Notes: generated by a model not told the origin, from the letters alone. A stretch of DNA of 28,398 nt from Oscillospiraceae bacterium (GCA_015064195.1 SVSO01000011.1:1-28398), one strand, 5' to 3'. Counted from the stretch's first letter, positions 1 through 9,044 are shown. Made by a program: numbers and translations.

Positions 1-35
1 CGCCGGCCGGTGGGATTTTCTGCATATGCGATTGA

Positions 36-1391
36 TTAATAAGCAACACCCTGAGCGAGCATAGCCTCGGCAACCTTGAGGAAGCCGGCGATGTTAGCAC
101 CTGCAACCAGGTCGCCTTCCATGCCGTATTCCTTGGCAGCTGCAACGGAGCTGTCGTAGATGTTCTTCATGATGTCCTTCAGCTTTGCGTCAACTTCTTC
201 CGCAGACCAGCTGTAACGCATGGAGTTCTGGCTCATTTCGAGGCCGGAAACTGCTACGCCGCCGGCATTGACTGCCTTGGAGGGAGCAACGACGACACCG
301 CTTTCCTTGAGGAATGCAACCGCGTCATTGGTGGTGGGCATATTGGAAACCTCTACGTAGTACTTCAGGCCGTTGGCAACCATCTTCTTTGCATCCTCGA
401 TGCGGACTTCGTTCTGAGTAGCGCAGGGCATAACAACATCAACCTTAACGCCCCACGGCTTTTCGCCTGCATAGAAGGGAACGCCGAACTTTTCTGCGTA
501 ATCCTGAACTCTGTTGCGGCAGGATGCACGCATTTCCAGCATATACGCGATCTTTTCGGGAGTGTTCACGCCGTCCTCGTCGTAGATGTAGCCGTCGGGA
601 CCGGAGATGGTGACAACCTTACCGCCAAGCTCGGTGATCTTCTGAACAGTACCCCATGCAACGTTGCCGAAGCCGGAAACTGCGAAGGTCTTGCCCTTGA
701 CTTCCTCGCCGAAGGAAGCGAGCATATTCTGTACATAGTAAACTGCGCCGAAGCCGGTAGCCTCAGGACGGATACGGGAGCCGCCGTAGGAGAAGCCCTT
801 GCCGGTGAGAACGCCGGTAAACTCGTTGCGGAGTCTCTTGTACTGGCCGAACAGGTAGCCAACTTCACGTGCGCCAACGCCGATGTCGCCTGCGGGAACG
901 TCGGTGTCAGCACCGATGTGCTTTGCAAGCTCGGTCATGAAGCTCTGGCAGAAACGCATTACTTCGCCGTCGGACTTGCCGGTGGGGTCGAAGTCGGAGC
1001 CGCCCTTACCGCCGCCCATGGGAAGGCCGGTGAGGGAGTTCTTGAAGGTCTGCTCGAAGCCGAGGAACTTCATGATGGAAGCGTTTACGGAAGGATGGAA
1101 GCGCAGACCGCCCTTGTACGGGCCGATGGCGGAGTTAAACTGAACGCGATAGCCGCGGTTTACCTGAACCTTGCCGTTATCATCAACCCAGCTTACTCTG
1201 AACTGGATCTGACGCTCCGGCTCAACCATACGGTCGAAAATGCCTGCTGCGATGAAGTCGGGGCGCTTTTCTGCGACCGGCTCGAGGGACTCGAGAACCT
1301 CTTCAACGGTCTGATGAAATTCGGTCTCGCCGGGATTTCTCTTGACTACGTTCTCATAAACGGAGGCAAGATAGCTGTTTTTGAGTGCCAT
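36..1391 (-). CDS. gdhA: NADP-type glutamate dehydrogenase
   Basis: This 451-residue protein is a full-length hexameric type I glutamate dehydrogenase, which interconverts 2-oxoglutarate plus ammonium and L-glutamate in the cytoplasm. Visible family landmarks are PYKGGLRFHP (residues 91-100) for substrate binding, GGGKGG (126-131) with the catalytic lysine near 129, PAGDIG with the catalytic aspartate near 169, and a Rossmann dinucleotide motif SGFGNVAWG around 238-246. Length and motif order match the bacterial NADP-dependent enzymes; cofactor choice is inferred from family resemblance. The start follows an AGAGG-like ribosome site and lies downstream of a near-consensus promoter at 1451-1479. 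It stands alone as a transcription unit, divergent from the flippase gene. Its terminator is probably beyond the left edge. Confidence 0.97.
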   Translation of the reverse strand: MALKNSYLASVYENVVKRNPGETEFHQTVEEVLESLEPVAEKRPDFIAAGIFDRMVEPERQIQFRVSWVDDNGKVQVNRGYRVQFNSAIGPYKGGLRFHPSVNASIMKFLGFEQTFKNSLTGLPMGGGKGGSDFDPTGKSDGEVMRFCQSFMTELAKHIGADTDVPAGDIGVGAREVGYLFGQYKRLRNEFTGVLTGKGFSYGGSRIRPEATGFGAVYYVQNMLASFGEEVKGKTFAVSGFGNVAWGTVQKITELGGKVVTISGPDGYIYDEDGVNTPEKIAYMLEMRASCRNRVQDYAEKFGVPFYAGEKPWGVKVDVVMPCATQNEVRIEDAKKMVANGLKYYVEVSNMPTTNDAVAFLKESGVVVAPSKAVNAGGVAVSGLEMSQNSMRYSWSAEEVDAKLKDIMKNIYDSSVAAAKEYGMEGDLVAGANIAGFLKVAEAMLAQGVAY

Positions 1392-1450
1392 TTGACAATA
1401 CCTCTTTTAAAATAGATTTCCATGCTTTTGCATGGTAACTTACAATATCT

Positions 1451-1479
1451 ATTATACTACATATTCCGCCTTTTTGCAA
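1451..1479 (-). promoter_or_regulatory. Sigma-A promoter of gdhA
   Basis: On the minus strand a -35 TTGCAA (1474-1479), a 17-base spacer and a perfect -10 TATAAT (1451-1456) precede gdhA. The roughly 50-base leader carries a small hairpin, CCATGC-4-GCATGG (1420-1435). Confidence 0.85.
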
Positions 1480-1530
1480 GATGTATGGACAAAAAATTTC
1501 ATACTGAGAATGTAAAAAAATTGAAAAAAA

Positions 1531-1536
1531 TATAAT
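1531..1536 (+). promoter_or_regulatory. Candidate -10 box for flippase gene
   Basis: A perfect TATAAT lies about 80 bases before the chosen start, but the position 17 bases upstream (1508-1513, GAATGT) is a poor -35. The A-rich tract between may act as an UP-like element. Weak call. Confidence 0.35.
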
Positions 1537-1613
1537 TGCTGTTTATTTATTCCGCCGAGGTCATGTTCCGGGACGGGTGCAAATATACTGTAATATATGA
1601 ATCAAGGGTGCGG

Positions 1614-3155
1614 ATGGTGAAGACTTTGCGGGTATTGCGGAAATTTTTTGTCAACGGAATCATAATGACGGCCACATCGCTTCTCCTGCGGATGATCGGA
1701 GTGGCGTTCGGTGCGTTCATCTCGGATAAGCTGGGGACTGACGGAATGGGACTGTATACGCTGATCATGAGCGTTTACGGCCTTGCGGTGACGGCGGCTT
1801 CCTCCGGCGTGAATTTAGCGGCCACGCGGATGTGCGCCGAGGCCATCGGACGGGAGGATGCCCCATCTTTGCGCGCGACGCTCCGCCGGTGCCTCACTTA
1901 TGCGATCGGGTGCGGAACGCTGGCCGGTCTGCTGCTCTTTTTCGGCGCGGATCTTGTGGCGGATGTGTGGCTCGGCGATGCAAGATGCAAGCGGGCACTA
2001 TGTCTGCTTGCAATCAGCCTGCCCTTCATCGCCGCCTCCAACGTGTTCCACGGCTATTTCACCGCTGTCCGCCGGGTCGCAAAAAGCGCGGCGACGCAGA
2101 TCTTTGAGCAGCTGTTCAAGATTCTCGTCACTGTCTGGGCGCTGCTTTCCATCGTCCCGGATGATCTGGAATGGGCGTGCATTGCGCTGGTCGGCGGCGG
2201 TGCATTGGCGGAAGTGGCATCCTTTCTGATGGCGTTTATCCTGTATCTCGCCGATCGCCGCCGATGGAAGCGGGGCACGGTCACAAAAGCCGCAGGGCGT
2301 GCGCTGACACGGGAACTGTTCGGCATCACGATCCCGGTTGCATCCGCGGCCATCGTGCGCTCCTCCCTGACCACGCTGGAGCATATGCTCATTCCCCGGG
2401 GACTGCGCGCCAATCCTGCCACTGCCGAAACCGCGCTGGCCTCCTATGGTGTCATGTGCGGCATGGTGATGCCGGTGGTGCTGTTTCCCACGGCACTGCT
2501 CTATTCCTTCACCGGCCTGCTGGTGCCGGAATTTGCCGAATCGGATGCGCGGGGCGACAAAGGGCGCATCGGTCGGATGATCACCCGCGCCATGGGCATG
2601 ACCATGCTCTTTTCGCTGGGATGCGCCGGGCTGATGACCGTCTATGCGGAGGAGCTTGGAATGTTCATCTATCAGAATGCGGATGCGGGCCGGCTCATCC
2701 GGGTGATGGCACCTCTCATCCCGGTCATGTATCTCGATCACGCGGTGGATGCCATGCTCAAAGGGCTGGGAGAGCAGCTGTATACCATGAAGGTAAACAT
2801 TCTCGATGCGGCCATGTGCGCATTTTTCGTGTGGATTCTCTGCCCGCGGATGGGCATTTACGGCTACATCGTCACCATCTATCTCTCCGAGATGGTCAAC
2901 GCCTCCCTCAGCCTCCATCGACTGGCGAAGGTGACGGAATTTTCCGCATCTGTGGGGAAGATGCTGGTGCGGCCGCTTGTCGCTGTCATCGGTGCGGCGG
3001 CCATGACGAAGCTGTGCGGGCTTGCGGAATGCGGCGGCTGGGCACAGCTCATCCTCGGCCTCATCTGCTCGGTTGGCGTATATCTGCTGCTTCTGATGCT
3101 GCTTGGCGTCATCAAGCCCGGCGAGCTTCGGCGGGCAGTGGGCGTAATGCGATAG
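1614..3155 (+). CDS. SpoVB/MATE-like polysaccharide flippase
   Basis: A 513-residue integral membrane protein with about 12-14 hydrophobic segments. It resembles the polysaccharide biosynthesis / SpoVB branch of the MOP (MurJ-Wzx-MATE) superfamily, whose members flip lipid-linked cell-envelope or spore-cortex precursors. The N-terminal segment with LLLRMIGVAFGAFISDKLGT and the following GMGLYTLIMSVYG stretch is typical of the family. The reading frame is open from 1536, but I choose ATG 1614 because AAGGG sits five to nine bases upstream and the protein then starts with the basic helix MVKTLRVLRKFF. A sporulation role is possible but not shown, since no other sporulation gene is nearby. It is followed by a hairpin terminator. 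Confidence 0.85.
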   Translation: MVKTLRVLRKFFVNGIIMTATSLLLRMIGVAFGAFISDKLGTDGMGLYTLIMSVYGLAVTAASSGVNLAATRMCAEAIGREDAPSLRATLRRCLTYAIGCGTLAGLLLFFGADLVADVWLGDARCKRALCLLAISLPFIAASNVFHGYFTAVRRVAKSAATQIFEQLFKILVTVWALLSIVPDDLEWACIALVGGGALAEVASFLMAFILYLADRRRWKRGTVTKAAGRALTRELFGITIPVASAAIVRSSLTTLEHMLIPRGLRANPATAETALASYGVMCGMVMPVVLFPTALLYSFTGLLVPEFAESDARGDKGRIGRMITRAMGMTMLFSLGCAGLMTVYAEELGMFIYQNADAGRLIRVMAPLIPVMYLDHAVDAMLKGLGEQLYTMKVNILDAAMCAFFVWILCPRMGIYGYIVTIYLSEMVNASLSLHRLAKVTEFSASVGKMLVRPLVAVIGAAAMTKLCGLAECGGWAQLILGLICSVGVYLLLLMLLGVIKPGELRRAVGVMR

Positions 3156-3161
3156 AAAAAG

Positions 3162-3187
3162 AGGCACTGTACCGTGGCACAGTGCCT
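3162..3187 (+). terminator. Terminator after flippase gene
   Basis: AGGCACTGT (3162-3170) pairs perfectly with ACAGTGCCT (3179-3187) across an 8-base loop and is followed by TTGTTGTTG. It lies seven bases after the stop codon region of the flippase gene. Confidence 0.75.
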
Positions 3188-3208
3188 TGTTGTTGTCCCG
3201 TAAAGAAA

Positions 3209-3229
3209 ACCACCGGCAGAGCCGGTGGT
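3209..3229 (-). terminator. Terminator of decayed secreted-protein gene
   Basis: ACCACCGGC (3209-3217) pairs with GCCGGTGGT (3221-3229) across a 3-base loop. Read on the minus strand it is followed by TTTTCTTT, so it terminates the gene ending at 3236. Confidence 0.75.
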
Positions 3230-3235
3230 CATGCG

Positions 3236-4082
3236 TTATTCTTCAATGGGCGCGAATACCGCTTCAATGGTGCGGTTGGCCTTCACGCGGTCAAGCTCCA
3301 GCGTCAGCGTCGGCTCGATCTCCTCACCGTCGAGATAGAGCGAGACGAGCATATAGCCTTCGTCGGGCGTGATGGTGTAGACCGAATCGCGCGCTTGATG
3401 AACAGGGCAAGGAAGAATGTGTAGGGATTGAGAGCGCCTTCATCCTCCGGCAGATCCATCACTTCATTGCCTGCGATGTCGAATTCGTGGTAATGCTCGG
3501 TTGCATCATCGCCGCATTTATCCGGGGTGTAGCACCTGATAAAGACATGACCTGTGCCGGTGAGCTTGCCGACGAGAGTCGCCATGAATGCCCGGACTTC
3601 CTCGACCGTGTCGCAATCGTAGTTTGTTTCAACTATCAATTCATCGGACACATACAGCGTTCCCGCAGAAATGTCCAGTGTACCATTCACCATGATGCAC
3701 GGAATGTTGATCTCGCTGTTTTTTACAATGAGATCAAATGTTTTATTTGCCCCTGGCCGGCAATCTTTGAATTTTCGATGGTCAGAACGGCATTGCTATT
3801 GTTCGTCCAGATATCATAAGGCGCTGTGATCTCGATGTCACAGTTCTGGATGGTAATACGTCTGTTGTCAACCTCAACGGTGAATGTATCGCTGACACTG
3901 TCATAGCTGACCGTTACCGTGCCTTCGCCCGCTTTGTATGTGCCCTCATCGTTCGCGCTGTCTACAACCAATCCCGTTGCCGTGATGTCCGCCTTATATG
4001 AGGCTTAGGCCGCGCTCGCACTGACTGCGAACAGGCATACCATCGCGAGAACAAAAATCGACAGAATCCATAACTTTCTCAT
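3236..4082 (-). pseudogene. Broken secreted beta-helix-like protein gene
   Basis: A good GGAGG site precedes ATG 4082, which opens a signal peptide (MRKLWILSIFVLAMVCLFAV, ending in SASAA at residue 25). Codon 26 is TAA (4007-4005). The frame continues beyond it to about 3750, where the coding sense shifts by one lost base beside a run of four C/G bases (3750-3753). It shifts again near 3388-3394 in an alternating GC tract and then runs to TAA at 3236. Restored, the product is about 280 residues: signal peptide, short repeats of the pattern LTIENSKI / ITIQNCDIEI that suggest a parallel beta-helix, and a C-terminal part ending in TIEAVFAPIEE. The family is not certain; Cthe_2159-like carbohydrate-binding beta-helix proteins are a possibility. 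Convergent with the flippase gene. Confidence 0.8.
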
Positions 4083-4151
4083 AGAATACCTCCAAAGATA
4101 ATTTCAATATATTGGATCATATGCCGACGCGGATTGTCAAGATAATCGCGC

Positions 4152-4180
4152 AAAAAATCCCGGCTAAGCCGGGATTTTTT
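4152..4180. terminator. Bidirectional terminator after XRE regulator gene
   Basis: AAAAAATCCCGGC (4152-4164) pairs perfectly with GCCGGGATTTTTT (4168-4180) across TAA. It has A- and T-tracts on both sides; its main role is terminating the minus-strand regulator gene that ends at 4192. A TTGACA box just downstream on the minus strand (4135-4140) may belong to a weakened promoter of the broken gene. Confidence 0.85.
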
Positions 4181-4191
4181 TGCTCATGATC

Positions 4192-5301
4192 CTATTCGCA
4201 CAGAGCCTTTGCGGGTGCGATAAATGCCTGAAACCGCTCAGTTTCGCGGACGGAATTCCACCATTCCCAGCCGTGCGGACGGGTGAGAATGTCGTAAATG
4301 AGGTCGCTCGCTCTGTAGAAATAATAGCCGAAGGGCGCATAGTCTTCCTTGCCGGAAGGCAGGATGCAGCGGAATTCGTTCTTTTTTAATAAAATCCCGC
4401 CGAAGGTTTCGCCCACCGAAAGCGGCTTGCCGTCGGGAATTTCGCACCACATCCGGTAATATTTCATCCCTTCCTCCATGGCCGCATATCCATCCTCCGT
4501 ATCGCCGCAGCCCATGTGACCGGCCGCCAGCCGCATCAGCGTAAAGCCGTATGCGCCGTACCATGCGGGCGTGATCTCTCCGTTTCCGGCAATCTCTTTG
4601 ATAAATGTGAGATAACTGCGGTTATTCTGCACCGACAGCTCCGGTTTTGCGATATACCGTCCCCGCGAGTTCAGCCAGTGTACGATCAGCGTCAGACTGT
4701 TGACGGCATTCTGCTCGCGGCTTTCATCCCGCCGTCCCTGCTGCCAGAGCCGCTCTTCCAGCATTTCGCCGCGGTAGGATTCGTAGCCCGGCGCACAGAG
4801 ATCCAGCCAGCGTTCAAGCTCCGCATCCTCGCAGAGGGCGCACATATATTCGGCGGCATTCTGACGGTAAAACTGATCCGTGCATCCGTCGATGATCTTT
4901 TCGCAGACCTCGCGGAGCAGCGGCATTTCCTCTGTCATCCGGCATCGGGTGATCACCGCACCGATACGGCTCATCACAGCGTAATTGTCCGGATATTTGC
5001 GGTAGTAGGCCTTGCAGAATTCCAGCTGCTCCGCCGGATTGTCATACAGCCCGTCATAGCCCTGCCAGAATTTTCCCATATCCTCTTTGCGGCCAAGCTC
5101 ATCGTTGCCGATCAGCTCATCGACCGTGATCCCGAAAAAATTCGCGATGTTCGGAAGCAGTGTGATGTCCGGATAGCCGTCGCCGCATTCCCATTTGCTG
5201 ACCGATTGGGAGGAAATTCCCAGTGCGGCGGCGAGCTGTTCCTGCGTCAGATTTCTCGCCTTTCGATGACGGCGGATGGTTTGTGCAATCATAAGCTCCA
5301 T
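4192..5301 (-). CDS. XRE-family regulator with long C-terminal domain
   Basis: A 369-residue cytoplasmic protein. Residues about 5-60 form a Cro/CI-type helix-turn-helix (LTQEQLAAALGISSQSVSKW is the HTH core), followed by a linker containing TVDELIG. The remaining 300 residues have many Tyr, Trp and Glu residues and several paired helices, and look like a TPR-like or ligand-sensing domain that I cannot assign to a named family. Such proteins are common in Clostridia as stand-alone transcription regulators. Start ATG 5301 follows AAAGGAG by seven bases; an internal ATG three codons on is the only near alternative. It has its own promoter and terminator and no cotranscribed partner, so its targets are unknown; autoregulation is only an inference. 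Confidence 0.88.
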   Translation of the reverse strand: MELMIAQTIRRHRKARNLTQEQLAAALGISSQSVSKWECGDGYPDITLLPNIANFFGITVDELIGNDELGRKEDMGKFWQGYDGLYDNPAEQLEFCKAYYRKYPDNYAVMSRIGAVITRCRMTEEMPLLREVCEKIIDGCTDQFYRQNAAEYMCALCEDAELERWLDLCAPGYESYRGEMLEERLWQQGRRDESREQNAVNSLTLIVHWLNSRGRYIAKPELSVQNNRSYLTFIKEIAGNGEITPAWYGAYGFTLMRLAAGHMGCGDTEDGYAAMEEGMKYYRMWCEIPDGKPLSVGETFGGILLKKNEFRCILPSGKEDYAPFGYYFYRASDLIYDILTRPHGWEWWNSVRETERFQAFIAPAKALCE

Positions 5302-5346
5302 ATGCTCACTCCTTTATGATTCAACGCGGCGCCTCGCTGTAATTCT

Positions 5347-5375
5347 ATTATACCAGAAGCCGGGCGGAATTGCAA
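5347..5375 (-). promoter_or_regulatory. Sigma-A promoter of XRE regulator
   Basis: Minus strand TTGCAA (5370-5375), 17-base spacer, TATAAT (5347-5352), about 46 bases before the start codon. Confidence 0.85.
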
Positions 5376-5390
5376 TAACCGGAAAACTTA

Positions 5391-5417
5391 AAAAATCCCA
5401 CGAATGGTGGGATTTTT
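5391..5417. terminator. Terminator of the glycosidase operon
   Basis: AAAAATCCCAC (5391-5401) pairs perfectly with GTGGGATTTTT (5407-5417) over GAATG. On the minus strand it follows the last glycosidase gene by 17 bases and ends in a T-run. Confidence 0.85.
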
Positions 5418-5433
5418 CAAGCTTTGGTGGAGA

Positions 5434-7305
5434 TCAGAGGAGATCGGATACCTTCGTCTTTACCTTATGACGGGATGCGATGGGGACATATTTCGAGGTG
5501 TCGCCAAGCTCGATGTATTCGGTGTCGCCGTCCTTTTTGACCGGATAGATCGACCAGACCGCCACGCCGTCACGGGGAAGCGTCACTTCTTCGTCCTGAT
5601 AGCAGTTCACGCGGGTGAATTTTTTCGAGAAATATTCGTAAGCGATGTAATCACAGTCGCGGCGCAGTCCGGGGATCTGCTCGTAGTCGAAAAGATCCGT
5701 GATCTCGCCGTCGCTGACGTTGAAGATTGCCGCGCCGAATGCATCGTCGCTCCGGTTCCAGAGCTTCAGAAGCTTGCCCTCGGCCCTGCAGTCGGTGTAC
5801 AGGCAGTCGAGGGTGGGCTTTGCCGCATTGTCACAGCGCATGATCAGGCCGTCATCCTCCACAAGCGGTGCAATGTTGGCGGCATTCGATTCACCGAGTG
5901 CATCGCTGACGTAGATGGGCGAGCCGGAGATGGCACGGAGAACGCCGCTCTGGATCGCGGATTCGGGATGGTCCGACCACCACATATCGAAATCGCAGTG
6001 ATAGATCTGATTGTGCCAGACCGCGTTGTACACATTCTGAACAAGATGCTTGATGAAGCTGCGCTCACGCTTCGGGAAGAAGTCGTCGCTGTTGCGGGAT
6101 ACGGACGAGCCGGGACGGGACAGAACATTTTCCATGTCCATGCCCATGCAGTTGATCATCACACCGCCGAAATGCTTGTTGATGGAGCGTTCGATGGCGG
6201 CGTGACAGATGCGGCAGGCTTCCGCCGTGGGCTGTGTTCCGGCATAGTGGCGGGGGGTGTCGGATTGATTGTCCACCTTGAGGAAATCCACGCCGCAGTC
6301 TGCCAGATAGGAATGCCATGTGTCCCAGAATCGGAATGCCTTTTCGGGATCGAGGGAGGGAAGCAGCATACCGGATGCGGCGGTGATGAGATTATCCGCC
6401 TGCTCCAATGCAAGCTCGCTGTCCGGTGCGATACCGGCCTTGTGTCCGTTGAATGCGTGCCATACGCCGACATGTTCAACGCCGAATTCGCTCTTGGCGC
6501 GGGAAATGAAGGCCTTGAGACCTTCGGGGAACTTACTGCTTTCGCGGAAGGCAGCGAGTTTGGCGCCTTTGATGGTCGCCCAGCCGTCATCGACGATCAT
6601 CCACTTGAGCGCGATGCCCTTGTCGCGGAATTCTGCCAGCTTTTCGTAAATCTTATCGGAGGAAACTTCCGTGTAGAACGCATTCCATGTGCACCAGCCG
6701 AAGCCCTCGAGAAGCTTGGGATAGGGGCGCTCGTCGATAAGCGGGAAGGGAAGCGCACCGATTTTGTGCGCATAGACGAAGGAATTTTTGACTGCCGCAA
6801 ACGGATCGGAGGAGACGGATACCGCGAGAAAATCGCCGGAAAGCTCGGTGAGTCCGCTCATATCCGAGGAGAGGCGAAGCTTGCCCTCGGAAAATTCCGC
6901 ACGGAAATTGCCGGAGCAGAGGGGCAGCAGATGGTAGTGCAGACTGCCCTTTTGAATCAGCAGAGATTGGGTTCTGGGTGCAAGTGCCGCAAAATCCGTC
7001 GTGAAGGAGGGATACATCCACCACTCCTTGTCATGATAGCTGCTGAGCATTGCGTCGGGCTGAATATTGCCGAGCGGGACGGTGATGGCATCCTTGGCGG
7101 CAAATCCAGCAGGATTTTTCGCATTCAGCGCGAATACGACCGCATCCTCGCCGATTTTCGCGGTGATCCGATAGTCGCCCGCTTCCAGCACTGCGCCGAA
7201 GGGAGTTTCGTTTTCGGTGAAATTTTCAACCGTTGTCTCACCGACCGTGAGGACAAATCCGGAGAGAAGCTGTTCTTTGGCAAATGTGTAGAGATTACGG
7301 TTCAT
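5434..7305 (-). CDS. GH36 raffinose-synthase/Sip1-like glycosidase
   Basis: A 623-residue protein without a signal peptide, resembling the raffinose synthase / seed imbibition protein branch of glycoside hydrolase family 36. The TIM barrel begins near residue 200 with GFGWCTWNAFY, followed by WMIVDDGW (235-242). LKVDNQSD (342-349) carries the likely nucleophile Asp345, and RNSDDFF (404-410) the likely acid/base Asp407 or Asp408; both motifs are typical of this branch. Bacterial members act on alpha-galactosides, although the exact substrate cannot be read here. It is the last gene of the operon, starting three bases after the stop of the preceding GH36 gene, with AAGAAGG inside that gene's end serving as ribosome site. 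It is followed by a strong terminator. Confidence 0.85.
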   Translation of the reverse strand: MNRNLYTFAKEQLLSGFVLTVGETTVENFTENETPFGAVLEAGDYRITAKIGEDAVVFALNAKNPAGFAAKDAITVPLGNIQPDAMLSSYHDKEWWMYPSFTTDFAALAPRTQSLLIQKGSLHYHLLPLCSGNFRAEFSEGKLRLSSDMSGLTELSGDFLAVSVSSDPFAAVKNSFVYAHKIGALPFPLIDERPYPKLLEGFGWCTWNAFYTEVSSDKIYEKLAEFRDKGIALKWMIVDDGWATIKGAKLAAFRESSKFPEGLKAFISRAKSEFGVEHVGVWHAFNGHKAGIAPDSELALEQADNLITAASGMLLPSLDPEKAFRFWDTWHSYLADCGVDFLKVDNQSDTPRHYAGTQPTAEACRICHAAIERSINKHFGGVMINCMGMDMENVLSRPGSSVSRNSDDFFPKRERSFIKHLVQNVYNAVWHNQIYHCDFDMWWSDHPESAIQSGVLRAISGSPIYVSDALGESNAANIAPLVEDDGLIMRCDNAAKPTLDCLYTDCRAEGKLLKLWNRSDDAFGAAIFNVSDGEITDLFDYEQIPGLRRDCDYIAYEYFSKKFTRVNCYQDEEVTLPRDGVAVWSIYPVKKDGDTEYIELGDTSKYVPIASRHKVKTKVSDLL

Positions 7306-7308
7306 CGT

Positions 7309-9033
7309 TCATACCTTCTTCATTGTAAGATAACCGCTGACGGGAACAGCGATGCCGGGGCAGTCATCGTCATAGCCGATGTCGGTCACGCCGCTTGAAA
7401 CTTCATTGCCCATGCAGTCGCAGACTGTCCATGTGTAGCGTCCTTCAAATTTGCTGTCGAGGAGGATCTTTTTGTCCATGGAGGCGTTGACGAGGATGAT
7501 GGTATCCGTCGGCTCCTCAAGATATGCGACCATGCCGCCGTAGACTGCGCCGATCTGTTCGTTATCCTTGCGGGAGGAAACGTAGGGGAAGTTAGCGGCG
7601 TAATTCTTGTACAGCATTTCGCCGTCGAGAAGCGTTTCCCGATGCGCCTTCCAGAAGGTGAGGAAATACTTCACCATAGCCGCGTGATCGGCGGGCATTT
7701 TGTCATGAAGCACCGAGATCTGCGGCACGCTGAACAGCACATTGTTCAGCTGGAATGCCGCCCATTCCACCGACTCATCGTAGTTCCACATCACCATATC
7801 CGAATGCACGGCGGTATTGCCGCTGGTCATGCGCAGGGAGAGGGTGTTCATGCGGTTGGAGAAGCTGTCGTTGGGGCAGTCCATGGAGCGGATCATGTTG
7901 CCGAAGGTGCGCATGAGGGGACCCATATAATGCTGGCGGAATTCGATGAGAATGTCGGGATTGATGGCTCTCAGCGCGGCCAGCACATCCTTCATCAGCC
8001 GATCCACCGCATCGAATACGGAAACATAGTCCATGCCGTCGTGTACATCGGAGGACTGGCGGAAGCTGTCGATGAAGTCCAGCTTGAAGCCATCAAGTCC
8101 CCAGTCAAGGGCGGCGTTTTTGTAGATGCCGATGAGATAGTCCCGCACCTCGGGATAGCGGGGATCGAGAACGTAGGTGTTTGCACTGCCGTCAGCGCGG
8201 AGCAGCTTGTCCTTGAAGCGTTCGTAGGCTTTGGAATAGAGTCCCACAAAGGGCACAGAATACCACAGAATGAACTTCATGCCCGTTTCGTGAACCGCAT
8301 CCACGAAAGCTTTCATGTCGGGGATTTTGCCGGGCGCGACCTCCCAGTCGCCGCAGTAAGCATAGCCGCGGCTGTTGTCATCCGTCTGCCAGCCGTCATC
8401 CACAATGATGGACTCACAGCCGAGTGCCTTGAAATAGCGGCATTCCTCCACGATCTTCGGCACATCGATGTGCTGATGGAAGGAGTACCATGCGGAATAA
8501 AGGGGCTGACGGGCAGTGTCGGGAACACGGGCCGGTGCAAGACCGTCGAAGGTCTCCCACCATTTCACAATATCCTCCACCACCTTGTAGTAGGGCAGGG
8601 GACGCTTGTCGATGCGCAGAACAGCCGTGTAGGAATCAATGGCGCAGTCAACATTGATGACGACCACAGACCGCAGGAGTGCGGTTTCTTCCACCACGCC
8701 GCAGCGGATCTTGACGCTGTTCTTGGGATCGGAGCAGGCGATGGTCATGCGGTTGGTGTCATCGTAAGCGAGATTGGCAAAGATGGGCGCACTGCTCATG
8801 GCGGAGGAAGCGGTGAGCGAGCCCCAATCGGGGCGCACGATTTTGTTGATATAGCCCATGGGTGCCCATGCCGCATTGACCCCGATGTCGGGGGTGAGCC
8901 AGCTGATGTGCAGCTCCAGCTTGCCCGGCTCGGATACGCAGTGCGCATTCAGTGTCAGAAATTCCACGCCGTCCTCTGAATGGGACAGGCTGTGGGATAC
9001 GGTGAAATTGCTGTTTGATGAGACTGTGTACAT
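7309..9033 (-). CDS. GH36 melibiase-like alpha-galactosidase
   Basis: A 574-residue cytoplasmic protein of the melibiase (GH36/GH27 clan GH-D) type. An N-terminal beta-rich domain (to about residue 150) precedes a TIM barrel with YSAWYSFHQH (179-188), IIVDDGWQTDD (209-219) and WGLDGFKLDFID (311-322), where Asp319 is the expected nucleophile. RSMDCPND (382-389) lies where the acid/base residue is expected. A C-terminal beta-sandwich ends in SGYLTMKKV. The normal CSGGGRFD acid/base signature of classic GH36 alpha-galactosidases is absent, so it belongs to a divergent branch and alpha-galactose specificity is an inference. Start ATG 9033 follows AAGGAG, which begins directly after the TAA of the acetyltransferase gene, implying coupling within the operon. 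Confidence 0.8.
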   Translation of the reverse strand: MYTVSSNSNFTVSHSLSHSEDGVEFLTLNAHCVSEPGKLELHISWLTPDIGVNAAWAPMGYINKIVRPDWGSLTASSAMSSAPIFANLAYDDTNRMTIACSDPKNSVKIRCGVVEETALLRSVVVINVDCAIDSYTAVLRIDKRPLPYYKVVEDIVKWWETFDGLAPARVPDTARQPLYSAWYSFHQHIDVPKIVEECRYFKALGCESIIVDDGWQTDDNSRGYAYCGDWEVAPGKIPDMKAFVDAVHETGMKFILWYSVPFVGLYSKAYERFKDKLLRADGSANTYVLDPRYPEVRDYLIGIYKNAALDWGLDGFKLDFIDSFRQSSDVHDGMDYVSVFDAVDRLMKDVLAALRAINPDILIEFRQHYMGPLMRTFGNMIRSMDCPNDSFSNRMNTLSLRMTSGNTAVHSDMVMWNYDESVEWAAFQLNNVLFSVPQISVLHDKMPADHAAMVKYFLTFWKAHRETLLDGEMLYKNYAANFPYVSSRKDNEQIGAVYGGMVAYLEEPTDTIILVNASMDKKILLDSKFEGRYTWTVCDCMGNEVSSGVTDIGYDDDCPGIAVPVSGYLTMKKV

Positions 9034-9044
9034 AATAATTCTCC

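Noticed and set aside
1420..1435. Small hairpin in the gdhA leader, considered as a riboswitch
   Set aside because: Only six base pairs and no conserved aptamer sequence; the leader is about 50 bases, too short for known riboswitches.
1998..3167. 389-codon minus-strand open frame
   Set aside because: Antisense to the flippase gene; His- and Arg-rich translation typical of an opposite-strand artefact.
5404..7398. 664-codon open frame on the plus strand
   Set aside because: It lies antisense to the GH36 Sip1-like gene, which has recognisable catalytic motifs; the plus-strand translation resembles no family and lacks a ribosome site.
7642..8979. 445-codon plus-strand open frame
   Set aside because: Antisense shadow of the melibiase-like gene, a product of GC-rich codon bias.
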